Program-made: the position numbers and the translations under genes
From: Locusta migratoria
Lineage: Eukaryota; Arthropoda; Insecta; Orthoptera; Acrididae
Length of the DNA: 64,000 bases
Direction: 5' to 3'
Assembly: GCA_026315105.1 (NCBI GenBank)
Contig: CM048755.1
Span: forward strand, 216,182,333-216,246,332
Shown: positions 1-11,162 of the stretch, piece after piece
How positions within the stretch are numbered: the stretch's first letter is position 1
How the letters are laid out: the number at the start of each line of letters is the position of its first letter
The notes under the pieces: generated by a model
The model's input: only the letters and a program-made list of their open reading frames with translations
What the model was told of the DNA's origin: nothing
Databases searched by the model: none

Positions 1-1072
1 ACATTGTATTTGAGGTTTTTTGTATTTATGCCTACGTATTACGAACAACATGCAGTTGCACATCAAATTAAAGATCTTTCCAAAATATGTGGTCCTACAT
101 ATGGTTTGTTGGGCTACAGTGATAGTAAGACGTCGAAATATAGACTGAAATTTTCATGAGCCCATGATGGTTTAATTTGTGTATTTTATGATTTTCTTAT
201 ACAATGTATGCTTAAGATTTGTGTATATATTATTGAGTGCTTTCTAAAAGGTAATTTGTAGTTACACAACAGCCTACTTAATTCTAAAGAGGGTGAAAAC
301 AAATGTGGTGCTGCCAATATATTCAGATTCAGGAACTATTCATTTTCATTGTTCTTATAAAATTGCCAAGTGGATTTCCGAAAGGAAGTGACAATGTTTT
401 GGTATAATTTCTGATTGAGTGTATCTCAAAATTAAGGAAAGTAACTGCATTACAGTAACTCTCAGTACAGTTGTATGAAGCATAACATCAAAATTCTCAA
501 TAGATTAAAAATTTGTCATATTTGACTGTGGAGCAAGTGTATGTTAGCTTTCAAATGAGCCTCCAGGCCATTGTAAATAGCAACCAGCACATAACATTCC
601 AACACTGAACTTGTTTTGATGACAGGATATAAAGTTTGGAGAGGACACAGGTAATGGTCAGATGCCAAGTATGAAAATGACACTTGTAGTATCACTTGAG
701 CATGTACTATATCACTAATGTTGATATTGGACTTTCTCACAAAGCTCAATACACATCTCTTAATCAAAATTAACTTTTGATATTAATAATTGCTTCAAGA
801 ATGGATTTTCATGTACATGTGTTACTTGGTTTATTCCTATTTTCAATATCTCTTTGTTGTTTCCACATAAAACCCATTCCCAAATACAAAATTTACACTT
901 TTTCATCTCATTGTAGTTTTATCTCAATTATAATACAATAACCTAAATGAAAACAGAAACGCCTGTTTGAAAAAAATCTAACATGATGCCATATTACTAG
1001 CCATGCAACTAGAAGTCTAATAACAGTGACTGGAAACGACAGCACACAGCATCAGTTCTGTATAAGCCAGAA

Positions 1073-2237
1073 AGCAGGGTTTACACAAGCAATGATTTTC
1101 GACACTGTAAGCTTCAATGCCAATAACCATTTACACAAGCAATGACCGAAATCTGCCTTGAATAGTTTTAAAAATGGCGTCAAGAGAAATTGTTCGTGTA
1201 GGTACTTGAGTTGTGGCACAAATTGCTATATTTGAACTGACCAAAAGGTTGAAAAATAGAAAAAGAAAGTGCAACTGTTGGACGCAGAAGTGAATTTAAT
1301 GCTGAAGTAGCGTGGGAGCTACTAACACGCTAATAAGAGAACTAGCATTGGAAGACCAAGTGTCATTCGAGAACCACTAAAAAATGAGCCCAAATAATTT
1401 AAATCAGTTATTGAATCTGATAGGCAACTCTATTAAAAGGGCTGACATGCACAGCTGAGATGCTGTTCCTGTACATATTAAATTGCAGGTGATGCTAGTA
1501 TATCTTGCTACAGGAGACTCGTTTTCGTCACTGCTATATATGTAACGCATTCCTAAAACAATTTTGAAGTTTCTTTGTGAAGTACTTGATGTATATATGA
1601 GGTGCATTCAGACTGTAGAGACATCTAGCGGCTGCATGGTGAAGCTTGTGGAAATGTGGTGTGGGTAAGTTCTGGCACAAATAAAAATATACAGAAGGGA
1701 AACTTCCGTAAGGGCCCGGTCGCACGCGCATGGCTGCAGGGCAGGAGGGTGGGGGGTTAAGCAGTTCAATAAGATGTCCCATGATGGCACTGAGGTCAGA
1801 AACAGCTCTTTAAAACTAGCCAGAGCAGGTGGCAGGTAATAGCTGTCCCCACCACCACTTCCCCTCAAACACCGGCACACCAGACACATCTGTGCCCTCG
1901 TGGCAGGTGGTATGAGCTCTCCCCTCAGCCTCCCATCCACGCTACCCTCTGATGTGCGAGAGGCACCCTCAGATGGGCCTCTAGTGTGGTCTACCAGTAC
2001 TACGCCAGGGAACCGCCTGACTTCTGCTAGCATCTTACGGAACTACGAGGACAGCCTAGGATGGTGGTTTAGGGGGGGGGGTTTCTTCTTTGTATAGTTA
2101 CTCTGTGGTTCTGGCGCCATAAAGTAGATCGGCATCCTACTTTCCCTTGTGCAAAGTTTTATGGCGCCGTACGGTTTTGGGCATTTAAACACACCAGTTC
2201 TATGGTGCCGTAGATCATTGCTTTTGTAAACCCCGCT
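1073..2237 (+). mobile_element. PIF/Harbinger DNA transposon inside A1
   Basis: Both ends carry an inverted repeat, AGCAGGGTTTACACAAGC at 1073 and AGCGGGGTTTACAAAAGC reading inward from 2237. The right flank is TAA (2238-2240) and the left flank GAA (1070-1072). The unoccupied family-A copy at about 21960 has TAA at the equivalent place, so a TAA target with one later substitution fits. A decayed transposase lies inside (1173-1612). The 1.65-2.1 kb part is GC-richer than the surroundings and has no coding signal I can support. Confidence 0.8.
1173..1612 (+). pseudogene. decayed Harbinger (HARBI1-like) transposase
   Basis: Conceptual reading on the plus strand gives RELALEDQVSFRE (about 1338-1376), then VYLATGDSFSSLLYM, a stop, and RIPKTILKFLCEVLD (about 1494-1600). 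The LATGDSF block is a hallmark of the N-terminal half of PIF/Harbinger transposases, and the helix after it is typical too. The frame has several stops and shifts, and no DDE core is left. It would have catalysed cut-and-paste transposition with a 3-bp TWA duplication. No neighbouring MADF/Myb partner gene is present. Confidence 0.7.
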
Positions 2238-2266
2238 TAAAGCCACATGCTATGGCACCATTTCAG

Positions 2267-2436
2267 TTCAAATGTTTGTAGAGCTTATGGGACTTAACTA
2301 CGGTGTCATCAGTACCTAAACTTAAAAACTACTTCTGAACTAGCTTATACAATCATCCATGTCCAAGGAGGGGATTCGAATCCCCGGTGGGGAACGGCCT
2401 CGCGTATCGTTGCATAGCGCCTCAATGCGCTCTGCC
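2267..2436 (-). mobile_element. tRNA-derived SINE, variant head, minus strand
   Basis: Minus-strand SINE flanked by the perfect 15-bp TSD ATGGCACCATTTCAG (2252-2266 and 2437-2451). The tail is the common one (GTTTAGG...TCCCATAAGC...ACATTTGAAC), but the tRNA-like head differs from the main subfamily and resembles the copy at 38209. It lies 15 bp from the terminus of family-A copy A1. Confidence 0.85.
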
Positions 2437-3017
2437 ATGGCACCATTTCAGTGGCCAGTGTAAATTCGCCTTAACTCCATTTGATATGCTGCTGCCACAA
2501 CGCAAACCATTGACTTTTGTATGAGTCCATTTATCCATAAATTGCACCCCAGTATTTAATTATTTCTACCACATTCTGATGATAAAAATGCAGTTTCCCC
2601 GACAGATTAAGTCGTGAGACCTCTTTGTATCATTTTGTTATAAAGGTGCATTTCCTTTTTTATTCTTTGTGTTATGCTACATAATACTGTAAGTTCTATG
2701 TCCATTATTACTGTAGTCCGATCAAAATTTCTTGCTACCATGTCACATGGCTCTACAATGTTGCCACATAGGCAACTGGCTATCGCTCAACTAACTGTAG
2801 GCAATCTGCAAACACTGCGGATCCCTTAAACATGCTAGTAATATAATTCTATAACATTCGGCAGAGTTATAAGAGGCCACTGAGAATTTTGAGCAATACA
2901 ACAAGCACTGTCGACAGTTTTAAGTAATCAGTGCCTGTAATGCAGCAGAAGACCCAGTTGGTAGTACTCAATTTAATCCTATGTTGTAACCCATTGATAC
3001 ATTATGTACTATCTATA

Positions 3018-3212
3018 GCCGGCCGCGGTGGCCGAGCTGACTGAGGCGCTCCAGTCACGGTCAGCATGACCACTACGGTCGGGGGTTCGAATCCCCCCTC
3101 GGGCATGGATATTTGTGCCGTCCTAGTTCGTAAGTAGTTCATAAGTAGTTTGTAAGTTTAGGGACTGATGACCCCATAGTTAAATCCCATAAGCTTAACA
3201 AACATTTTTTTT
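3018..3212 (+). mobile_element. tRNA-derived SINE, main subfamily
   Basis: Near full-length plus-strand copy with A-box GTGGCCGAGCTGA and B-box GGTTCGAATCC in the head. The body GGACTGATGACCCC and a T-rich end follow. A perfect 11-bp TSD TACTATCTATA lies at 3007-3017 and 3213-3223. Confidence 0.92.
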
Positions 3213-4321
3213 TACTATCTATACAGCAAAGTGGCATTTAGCCATCTCCAGCAGAACTAAAATCATTATTTCTTCATTCATGGCGAATAAATCTTGCCTG
3301 TATGAGTAAATTAAAACAGAAAAATGTCATATATAGCACTAAGAGGAAAGTGTAATTTCTCACTATCATTGGCTAGCATATTTCAAAATATCCTCACATT
3401 GGCTAGTGGTTACACAAATTGCTGTATTACGAACCAATCAGCATTTCTGCTTGGCATGTTATTTACAGGTTATTAACGACACAAGGAGATTCCAATCGAA
3501 AAGAAGGGTGGGGGTGCGGGGGGGGGGGGGGGGGGGGGAGAGAGAAAAAAATCATGTGTGACAAACAAGATCGAATTAAATTAAGTTTATAAAAACAACC
3601 ATCAAAGTAAATTTTATTTTCAAATCGCATACAACTAGGTTTTAACCCACAAACTTATACACAGAAAACACTGACCTTAGCATGGTACTATGCAGCCATG
3701 TTCTTAACTGCTTGAAATTCACAGTTAACACGCAGTAACAACCTTGAATTGTAGCCAATGGGACAGTACGGTTTCATGTAAATAATACGAAGCTTCTATA
3801 AATGTAAGCTGATCTGTGATATAATAGTGTATATGTGACATTAAATCATGGCTTGTACGAAAGCACTCGGTAGCACATGCTTAGTGATGTGCATGAGTAG
3901 AATAGAATCTTAGTCACATAACATGTTATTTACAATCATTCAATTGGAACATAGGTAACTTGTCAGTCAATACAGTTGTGTGCCTATTTAAATATACTAT
4001 ACAACAACATTTGGAAGGATATGCTTGTATATAAATGCATTAACTATATTCACATGTTACATATCTTCTATCTTCTAGTTTTGCTTTACTGATTTATGGT
4101 TTCTTTGTGAGTATTTGTTTAATTTTACAGTTTGAAAGTGTGCAACTATACAAACACAATAGCCATAATAGTGAACTTAAATGTAGGAACACAATTAAAA
4201 CAAAAATAAATAAATAAAATAAAATAAAATAAATAATAAAAAACAAGCCCACACTATTTGTATCTGCAAACAAAACAAAATTAGTAACCATATAGGAATT
4301 TAAAAGGTGCTTAATTATCAT
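3213..4321. other. AT-rich gap, probably 3' UTR of LINE-1 in its right part
   Basis: No gene is supportable here. There is a G-run with a purine flank at about 3518-3545 and an (ATAAA/AATAA)n stretch at 4204-4240. The part just left of 4322 lies directly downstream of the LINE-1 stop codon and may be its 3' UTR. No poly(A) or TSD could be fixed. Confidence 0.5.
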
Positions 4322-5370
4322 TCATAAAATCATCCAGACTGTAATAAATTTGCTTTTTAAATATTTTTCAATGTTTCTTACAGTGATGTCAATCTTGGGG
4401 TTCTTGAACTTTGCCCGTATCTTAAAACTGTTCAAATGTTTGTATAGCTTATGGGACTTAACTATGGGGTCATCAGTCCCTAAACTAACAAACTACTTAT
4501 GAACTAGCTTACACTAAAGACGGCACAAATATCCATGCCCGAAGTGGGATTCGAACCCCCGACTGTAGTGGCCATTCAGACCGTGACTGGCGCACCGCAG
4601 TCCCCTTGGCCACCGCGGCCGGTGCCCGTATCTTATTTCTAATCTGTAATGCCATATAATACGTAGTATTTTCATATAGTCTATTCTGTGGCAAGGTAAC
4701 ATATAGTGAGATTTATGTCTTGCGTAAAAGAATTTCTTTCGAAAAGTTGTGGGATTTTTAATCTCAAAGATAACTATCTCATAAATAAACAAAGAAGGAA
4801 TTGTCATTATGTCTAGAGTTACGATTAATGGTTTGCATGATTGCATGTTGTCTGCTTCTGTTATGGCCCTGATGATTTTTTTCTGTAGCTAGAACACTCT
4901 GAGGAAGTTTTTTTTTTCAGCACACAGAAATAGTATTCCATATCTCACCACTGATAAAAAAATTCATGGTAAAGAGTTTTCTTGACTGCTAAGTCAGTAC
5001 TTTTATTTAAGACCCTCATGGCATAGACAAAACAGTTTAACCGCTTTACTAAGCAATCCACATGATCAGACTAGACAAGTTTTTGTTTATAGGAACACCC
5101 AGGAATTTAAGAGAGTCTGCAGAGATTAGTTCTTTACCTTTCTAGTTTAACTGCAATGTATATATTTACTCGTTTTGTCCTGACAATTACAATGTACATT
5201 TCTGTTAAGTTCAGATTCATAGCATTAGAATTTATACAGTTTCCTAATTTTTGGAGGGTTTGTTTAGTTTTCTGCACTAGTTCTAAAGTGTTTTTACAGC
5301 AGATTACTGCTGTAGTCATCTGCGTAGAGAATTGTTTCTGAAGTTACTTTACTTGACAAATCATTTATAT
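4322..5370 (-). pseudogene. LINE-1 segment 4: RT motif C to C-terminus (jockey/CR1-like)
   Basis: Read on the minus strand from 5370, the sequence gives YINDLSSKVTSETILYADD. The YADD catalytic box of reverse transcriptase lies at 5315-5326. It continues through SLKFLGV and INKNLSWSDHVD to NRLNCFVYAMRVLNKS and ends KSKFITVWMIL at a stop at 4322-4324. This is the palm/thumb and C-terminal region of a jockey/CR1-type ORF2. It continues the frame of the segment at 11523-11742, from which it is separated only by gypsy copy 1. Stops and shifts make it non-functional. A SINE (4425-4622) interrupts the C-terminus. Confidence 0.85.
4425..4622 (-). mobile_element. tRNA-derived SINE inside LINE-1 C-terminus
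   Basis: Minus-strand main-subfamily SINE with the perfect 13-bp TSD TGCCCGTATCTTA (4412-4424 and 4623-4635). Removing it rejoins the LINE-1 reading NKIRAKFKNPKID across the junction. Confidence 0.92.
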
Positions 5371-5710
5371 TGCCGTGAGACACCACAAACACCGACTGCC
5401 GGCATGGCGCAGGGGATAGCGTCACGGACTGTGGTGCTGAAGGTCACCGTTTCAATCCCGCCCACCGGCAAAAAGTTATTTCCAGAATGTTCTACATCTT
5501 TCTTATGTTCACTTGTAAATTCTACTTGTTTCTTATGTTAACTGTTGTTCTAATTTCTGGTAAATTCTGTCTGTTTATAAATAGCAGAGCACTCTGCCTG
5601 AGAGGCAGTTAGTGCTGCGTGTATCTTGAGTTCGTAATAAACGTGCTTTGAGTATAAGTGCTGTGTTCAGTTGCCTTCGAAGTCAAGCCTGCTCCCATTT
5701 CAATGTGACA
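5371..5710 (+). repeat. 5' LTR of gypsy copy 1
   Basis: Starts TGCCGTGAGACA and ends GTGACA. It pairs with 11163-11518. A TATA-like TATAAATAG follows GTCTGTT at about 5575, and an AATAAA signal lies at 5636-5641. A tRNA-like module with A- and B-box motifs occupies 5397-5470. Relative to the 3' LTR it lacks about 17 bp in the run after the tRNA-like module. Confidence 0.9.
5397..5470 (+). promoter_or_regulatory. tRNA-like module with A/B boxes in gypsy LTR
   Basis: A 74-nt segment opens with TGCCGGC and closes with ACCGGCA, a 6-of-7 acceptor-like pairing. TGGCGCAGGGG at 5405-5415 matches an A-box, and GTTTCAATCC at 5449-5458 is a degenerate B-box. GCGC/GCGT can form a D-arm-like stem, and the loop CTGTGGT would put GTG (His-like) at the anticodon. 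Not a tRNA gene: the anticodon stem pairs poorly. Equivalent modules occur in the other three gypsy LTRs of the window. Confidence 0.6.
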
Positions 5711-5715
5711 TTGTT

Positions 5716-5730
5716 TGGTGGAGGCGCCGG
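5716..5730 (+). other. primer-binding site, gypsy copy 1
   Basis: TGGTGGAGGCGCC begins five bases after the 5' LTR, the expected place and TGG start for a tRNA-primed minus-strand start. The same 13 bases lie at the same offset in copy 2 (15425-15437). The tRNA species was not determined. Confidence 0.75.
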
Positions 5731-5756
5731 GTACCCTGTGCAACAGCTGCATCACC

Positions 5757-7038
5757 GTGGCTTCAATTAGGCAACGTAGAAGCCGTCGCTTACATGGACT
5801 AGAACCAGAATACAAGGGACATACCGAGTACATCCTTCTGAAAGTCTTTAACATCAGAAAAACCAGGCCAGCAGCACATCAGAAACCCGTTGGTGTTCTC
5901 TGGAGACGCTGGACAGGATCCCAATAAATGGCTAAAAGGATTCGACCGAGTCGCCAAGTACAACAGGGGGGATCATACAATGTGCTTGGCCAACGTTTAT
6001 TTCTACCTGGACGGAACAGCCCAGCAATGGTTCGAGAATAACGAAGACAAACTGAATGACTGGGAAACTTTCCAGGCGGAACTCAAGAAGACGTTTGGAG
6101 ACCGACAGCGACAAATCTGCTCGGCAGAAGAACAACTGAGGAACCGGGCCTAACGACATGGTGAGCCGACACAGTCTTACATACACAATGTTTTGGCCCT
6201 GTGTAACACTGTCAATCTGAACATGACTGAGGCTGACAAAATCACACACCTGATGAAGGGTATAGCAGAAGACATGTACCAAGCCCTTCTGATAAAAGAC
6301 GTCGCTATGACAGAAGAGTTCATCAAGTGGTGCCAACGTATTGAAGAGATGCAACAAAGGAGAGTTGGACGCAAGAAGTATGACCGACTCCCCAATGTAG
6401 TCCCTATGGCCGTTGTGGAAGACCAGCATGACTTGGCTTCTCTCATACGACAAATCGTGAGAGAAGAATTACAACAGTGCATGGCAGCCGGGACTATTAG
6501 ACCGAGCGAGCATCAGATTATGGCCATGGTTGTGAGCCCAGTAAGTCACGAGGTAGCCGACGCCGCTGAGGACGAGGTATTTCAAACATTAGCTCCTGTC
6601 TGCCCCGTCAATCGCACCCGACATGAAGAATGGCGTCGCCCTGCTATGACTTACGCTGCAGTTGCCAAACTGCAGCCCATGAACCAACCGATGCGACCAC
6701 AGCCAACTCCCCCGGTAACTATGACGCCCCGCAGGAGAACAGACGTCTGGAGGACAGAAGACAACACACCACTGTGTTTCCACTGTGGGCGCCCTGGACA
6801 TGTCGTACGCTACTGCAGAGAGAGGATGCGAATATTGGACGATTATTTTTCCGTAAGACGTCAGCCATCAGAGCAGTTCTATCCCAGGCAATCACATGCT
6901 GATGAATTCAGTCGACCTATGCAAAGAAGCCCATCGCCGTACCCTAGACGAGGTCGCCCCCTGATGCACCGCAGCCATTCACCATCGCCGTACAGAGGTA
7001 CCAACCGCTCCCCTAGCTGCTGCGCCCAGGAAAACTAA
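5757..7038 (+). pseudogene. gag: gypsy copy 1 gag (broken)
   Basis: Structural capsid/nucleocapsid polyprotein of a gypsy element. From 5890 one frame runs to 7038 with a single in-frame stop at 6151-6153, where copy 2 has a glutamine codon. The N-terminal half carries the retrotransposon gag signature (FYLDGTAQQWFENN, about 5998-6040). The C-terminal part has a CCHC knuckle, CFHCGRPGHVVRYC (6775-6818), followed by an Arg/Ser/Pro-rich tail. The likely original start, preserved as ATG at 15471 in copy 2, is GTG here at 5757, and a frameshift lies between it and 5890. Pol follows in the -1 frame, consistent with gag-pol frameshifting in the ancestor. Confidence 0.88.
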
Positions 7039-7043
7039 GCGAG

Positions 7044-10000
7044 GTGACCATCTACGGAGATGAGGCCACCGCAGATGAAAATCCTGCATGGACGACAGTC
7101 GCTAAGATGTCGGGAAATCTCATCGACGTCATAATCGACGGCCAACCTGTCCGGGCACTTGTTGATTCAGGAGCGTCTTTTTCTGTATTGTCGGATAATT
7201 ACCACCGCTCACTAAAGAAGCCAATGTTCTGTGATATGGGGGCAACTGTGCTGAAGGTCGCGAATGGAAAGTACATCCATCCAGCAGGAACTTGTGTCGC
7301 AAGAATAATTATCAACAACGGGACCCAGCCGTTTGAATTTGTCGTGTTAACAGAATGTAGTCACAATGTCATCCTCGGATGGGACTCCCTTCAAGCATCC
7401 CAAGCTATCATTGACTGTGGAAGATCTGAGCTGCAAATATTAAGAAGTTGTTCCACCGGATACACGTAATACAGAATTTTCTGGGAAATTATTCGTCGTT
7501 AACAATGTGACGATACCGCCGTTGACAATGAGAAGAGTTGCAGTCACAAACACAGATGACTGGTTAAACTGTGAAGTTCTTGTTGATAGTAAAAAGTTTA
7601 TCAGGCTCACAAAAGAAATTTACATACCAGCGGCTATCATAAGCATTACCGGTGGTCAAGGAGAGATTTGGATCACAAATTGTCACGAGCAGTCACAACT
7701 TATCCCCAAGGGAATGTGTATCGGGACAGCTGAACCAATCCAGGACGGTCAGCTCAACGTCATCAACGAAGACCCATGCCCTGCTGTTAGTACAGACAAC
7801 ACGCTGGAGGAAACAAACGTGGAACTGCCAATAGGGCCTGGACTGACCAAGGAACAACGCCAGTGGCACCTCAGCAGGGGAAAAGTAAGACGAAACGCCC
7901 CATGATAAAGCACCGTATCAATACTGGGGATCATCCGCCAATTAGCCAGCATTCGTATAGAGTGTCACCTGCTGAAAGACGGATAATTCGGGAGGAAGTG
8001 GAGAAGATGTTGTGAGATGACATTATTCAATCTTCGGGGAATCCTTGGTCGTCTCCGGTGGTCCTCGTAAAGAAGAAGGATGGCACGTGGCGATTCTGTG
8101 TCGACTATCGGCAGCTGAACAGAATCACAAAGAAAGATGTGTACCCATTGCCACGCATTGACGACACCTTAGACTGCTTGAAAGGAGCTATATACTTCTC
8201 AACTATGGACATGCGGACAGGTTACTGGCAAATCGAGGTTGACGAAGCTGACAGGGAGAAGACGGCTTTTATTACACCTGACGGCCTGTATGAATTTAAA
8301 GTAATGCCATTTGGATTATGTAATGCTCCAGCCACATTCGAACACATGATGGACAACTTGCTTCGACGCCTTAAGTGGACGACGTGTCTGCTATTTAGAT
8401 GACATTGTCGTTTTTTCGAAAACATTTGAACAACATCTGAGTCGCCTGTCAACTGTGCTGAAGTGTCTTCAGACTGCAGGTCTCCGCTTCAATCCAAAGA
8501 AGTGCAGCTTCGTCGCCAAAGAGATAAAAATCCTGGGGCACCTAGTCAACGGAGATGGTGTCTGTCCTGATCCAGATAAAGTAAGGGCAGTCACAGAATT
8601 TCAAACTCCTCAGCACATTCGTGATGTGAGAAGTTTTCTTGGGCTGTGCTCATATTACCGACGTTTCATAAAAGGATTTTGTAACAAGGCACGTCCATTA
8701 CAAGAACTTCTGCAGGGAGACGCCAAGTTTTACTGGGATGAGACAAAAGAAAGAGCTTTCCGGGCACTTATGGAGTCTCTAACTTCCACACCAGTTCTAG
8801 CCTTGTACGACGAGAATGCAGAAACGGAACTTCACAGAGACGCCAGTGGTTATGGGATTGGTGCAGTGCTTCTACAGGTTCAGGAAGGTACTGAAAAAGT
8901 TATAGCCTATGCGTCAAGAGTACTCTCAAGGTCCGAGATAAACTACTCTACAACTGAAAAAGAATGTCTTGCAGTTATCTGGGCTATCAACAAGTTCCGG
9001 CCGTATGTATTTGGCAAACCATTCACCGTCGTGACAGACCACCATTCTTTGTGTTGGCTTATTAGCTTGAAGATTTTGTGTCCCGCCTCGTCGCCGCTTT
9101 TGTGTCTTGTTTTCGTAGGTGTCGGTGGCCGAGTAGAAAGACCGACACAGGAATAAAGAATGCACGCTTGTGAAGGTAGGAGGTGACCAGCCAGTGGGAC
9201 AGCAGAAACTAGAAACACTCGAGTAAATAAGAACGAGATATATATTTATAGAGACTTAGTAATACTTAACTTTTACATAGCTCAGTACTGCAGAATGCTG
9301 ATACATAGTTGAGCTAGAGGCCTGCCTAGTGCCTATCCGATAGCCAAGTCTTCACTGGTGCCTATCTCATTCCGAAGTGTTAACTGGTCCCAAGTGAACA
9401 ATGTCGTTTCAGTGGTGGCCACGATCGGAGTTATAGCAGAGAGCGCTCGTGGCTGACATCGTAAGAACCCCGCGCCGTGCGTGCATGGTGGCGCGCGGCG
9501 AAAGTAGGTGACGCGCACTTTAGACTTGTGCGACACCACAGAAGGATCCATCAGGTCGTCTAGCAAGATGGGCACTAAGACTCCAAGAGTACAATGTCAC
9601 AGTGGTATTCAAGAACAGGTGCAAACACAAGGATGCTGACTGCCTTTTGAGGAATCCATTAGTGGAACACAACAGCATTAATAAAATTTCAGCCCTCGCT
9701 CATTTAGACGACGTTACAGCTGAACAGAGGGTAGATCCAGCACTATTAAAAACGATAGAGGCCTTGGAGAAAGGAGAACCGACCAATGGAGAGTTAAAAC
9801 TAACAACATTGTATAAGAGCAACTATGATCCACTGGGCCCCTAATGGCTACTGGTCGTTCCAGCTCATCTCCAGTCAGCTATTCTCAAATATTTCCACGA
9901 TGTTCCAATATCCGGTCATCTAGGATTCGTGAAGACCCTAGACAGAATTAGACGCAGGTATTACTGGAAAGGTCTCTAACGATCTGTCAAGCACTATGTG

Positions 10001-11092
10001 AGTCACTGTAAAGAGTGCCAGCGACGGAAGCATGTGTCGCAATTACCTCCAGGGCATCTCGTACCGATTCCGCCAGCAGCAGCTCCATTCCACCGATTTG
10101 GGATCGATCTTTTAGGGAGGTTCCCGAAGTCTACAACCTGTAATCGTTGGATAATACTCTGCACTGACTACCTCACATGCTACGCTGTCACCAAACCTGT
10201 GCCGAATGCAGAAGCTCCAGAGATTGCAAAATTCCTTGTAGAAGACATTATTTTGAAGCATGGAGCACCATGTGTCATGATATCTGATCGTAGAAAAGCA
10301 TTCCAGTCAAAACTAGTATCAGAGGTAATGTCATGGTGCGACATTGTCCACAGAATGACAACTGCATACCATCCTCAGACAAATGGTCTAATGGAACGTT
10401 TTAACAAGATGTTAGCCGACATGCTGTCGATGTACGTCGATGTTGAGCAGAAGGATTGGGATACAATTCTGCTAGTCGTAACATTTGCTTACAATACCGC
10501 AAGACAAGAGACCACAGGCTTCACTCCGTTTTTACTGCTTCATGGCTGTGAAGCTGAGACGACAATGGATACGCTGTTCCCGTTCCAACCGGACGACACT
10601 CTGGATGACTATGTTAAACAGCTCATCACCAGGGTCGAAGAAGCAAGACAGCTGGCTCGCATACGGACACTGGACGCCCAGGAGAAGGACCGTCAGCGGT
10701 ATAATGACAAGCACCGACCTGTTGTGTACAGCCCAGGAGATCTTGTATGGATTTTTACCCCTGTACGGAAGGTTGGACTGTCAGAAAAGTTATTGAAGCG
10801 ATACTTTGGTCCGTATCATGTCATACGCCGCCTGTCAGATGTCACATACAAAGTTGAGGATTATGAGCCATCGTACAAACATCAAAAACGAAGAGACATT
10901 GTTCACGTCCTGCGCATGAAGCCTTACTATGATCCTGAAGAGCAGGTAGACGACAATGGCTTCTTGTTCAAGGACTCTAAGGACGGTAATGTTCCTGATG
11001 AAGCCATGACAGGAACGTCTGTCGTTGATAATCGTGGAGAACGGAAGGATTCTCTTGAACTGTCATACAGAGGACCCATGACACAGTCATGA
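7044..11092 (+). pseudogene. pol: gypsy copy 1 pol: PR-RT-RNase H-IN (broken)
   Basis: Domains in order are as follows. Aspartic protease has LVDSGASFSVL at about 7156-7190. Reverse transcriptase has VDYRQLN (8101-8121), FSTMDMRTGYWQIEV and YLDD (8391-8402), the last spanning a frameshift. RNase H has LHRDASGYGIGAVL (about 8830) and TDHHSLCWL (9037-9063). Integrase has an HHCC zinc site ending CKEC (about 10009-10020) and a DDE core with D in FGIDLLG, D in MISDRRKAF and E in GLMERFN. It ends with a GPY/F module (RYFGPYHVIRRL). Breaks are a 1-bp shift near 7465, a deletion near 7890, a stop at 8013-8015, a shift before YLDD, the 9073-9540 insertion and stops at 9841 and 9978. No env follows. 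Confidence 0.92.
9073..9540. mobile_element. 468-bp insertion in gypsy copy 1, solo-LTR-like
   Basis: Copy 2 lacks this block: its sequence runs directly from TGTTGGCTGACAAATTTG to GGATCCATCAGG at 18951-18976. Here the same join is interrupted. The 4-bp GAAG lies on both sides (9069-9072, 9541-9544). The ends are near TGTGTC (9077) and GACACCACA (9532-9540), LTR-like termini, and no coding frame is present. A solo LTR of a different retroelement is the best reading, but a MITE is possible. Confidence 0.6.
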
Positions 11093-11148
11093 TCCAGGAC
11101 ATTGCAGCTGGCTCCACAGGGATCATAACAGCAGGTCACTGTTTCTCC

Positions 11149-11162
11149 AGGAGAGGGAGCAA
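11149..11162 (+). other. polypurine tract, gypsy copy 1
   Basis: AGGAGAGGGAGCAA lies immediately before the TG of the 3' LTR. Copy 2 has the related AGGAATGGGAACAA at the same place (21646-21659), which independently fixes the LTR start. Confidence 0.75.

Larger units (their letters stand above)
1..2472 (-). mobile_element. TIR element family A, copy A1 (left end outside window)
   Basis: Sequence 1-1070 is collinear with the reverse complement of 22000-26110, the second family-A element in this window, so both belong to one family. The right end (2452-2472) reads TGGCCAGTGTAAATTCGCCT followed by TTAA, matching the terminus of the second copy (ACACTGGCCAC in the other orientation). A Harbinger element (1073-2237) and a SINE (2267-2436) sit inside it. 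Only a short conserved reading frame (about 40 codons around 30-170, HQIKDLSKIC) is shared by both copies; I do not recognise its function. The termini and probable TWA target suggest a non-autonomous PIF/Harbinger relative, but that is inference. Strand is given relative to copy A2. Confidence 0.75.

Noticed and set aside
3018..3110. tRNA gene (tRNA-like head with perfect B-box)
   Set aside because: The same head recurs in many copies with a common tail and TSDs, so these are SINEs, not tRNA genes.
5932..6453. 173-codon minus-strand ORF
   Set aside because: Antisense shadow of gag; no homology in its own frame.
11093..11162. envelope gene making gypsy copy 1 an errantivirus
   Set aside because: Pol ends about 70 bp before the 3' LTR, leaving no room for env.
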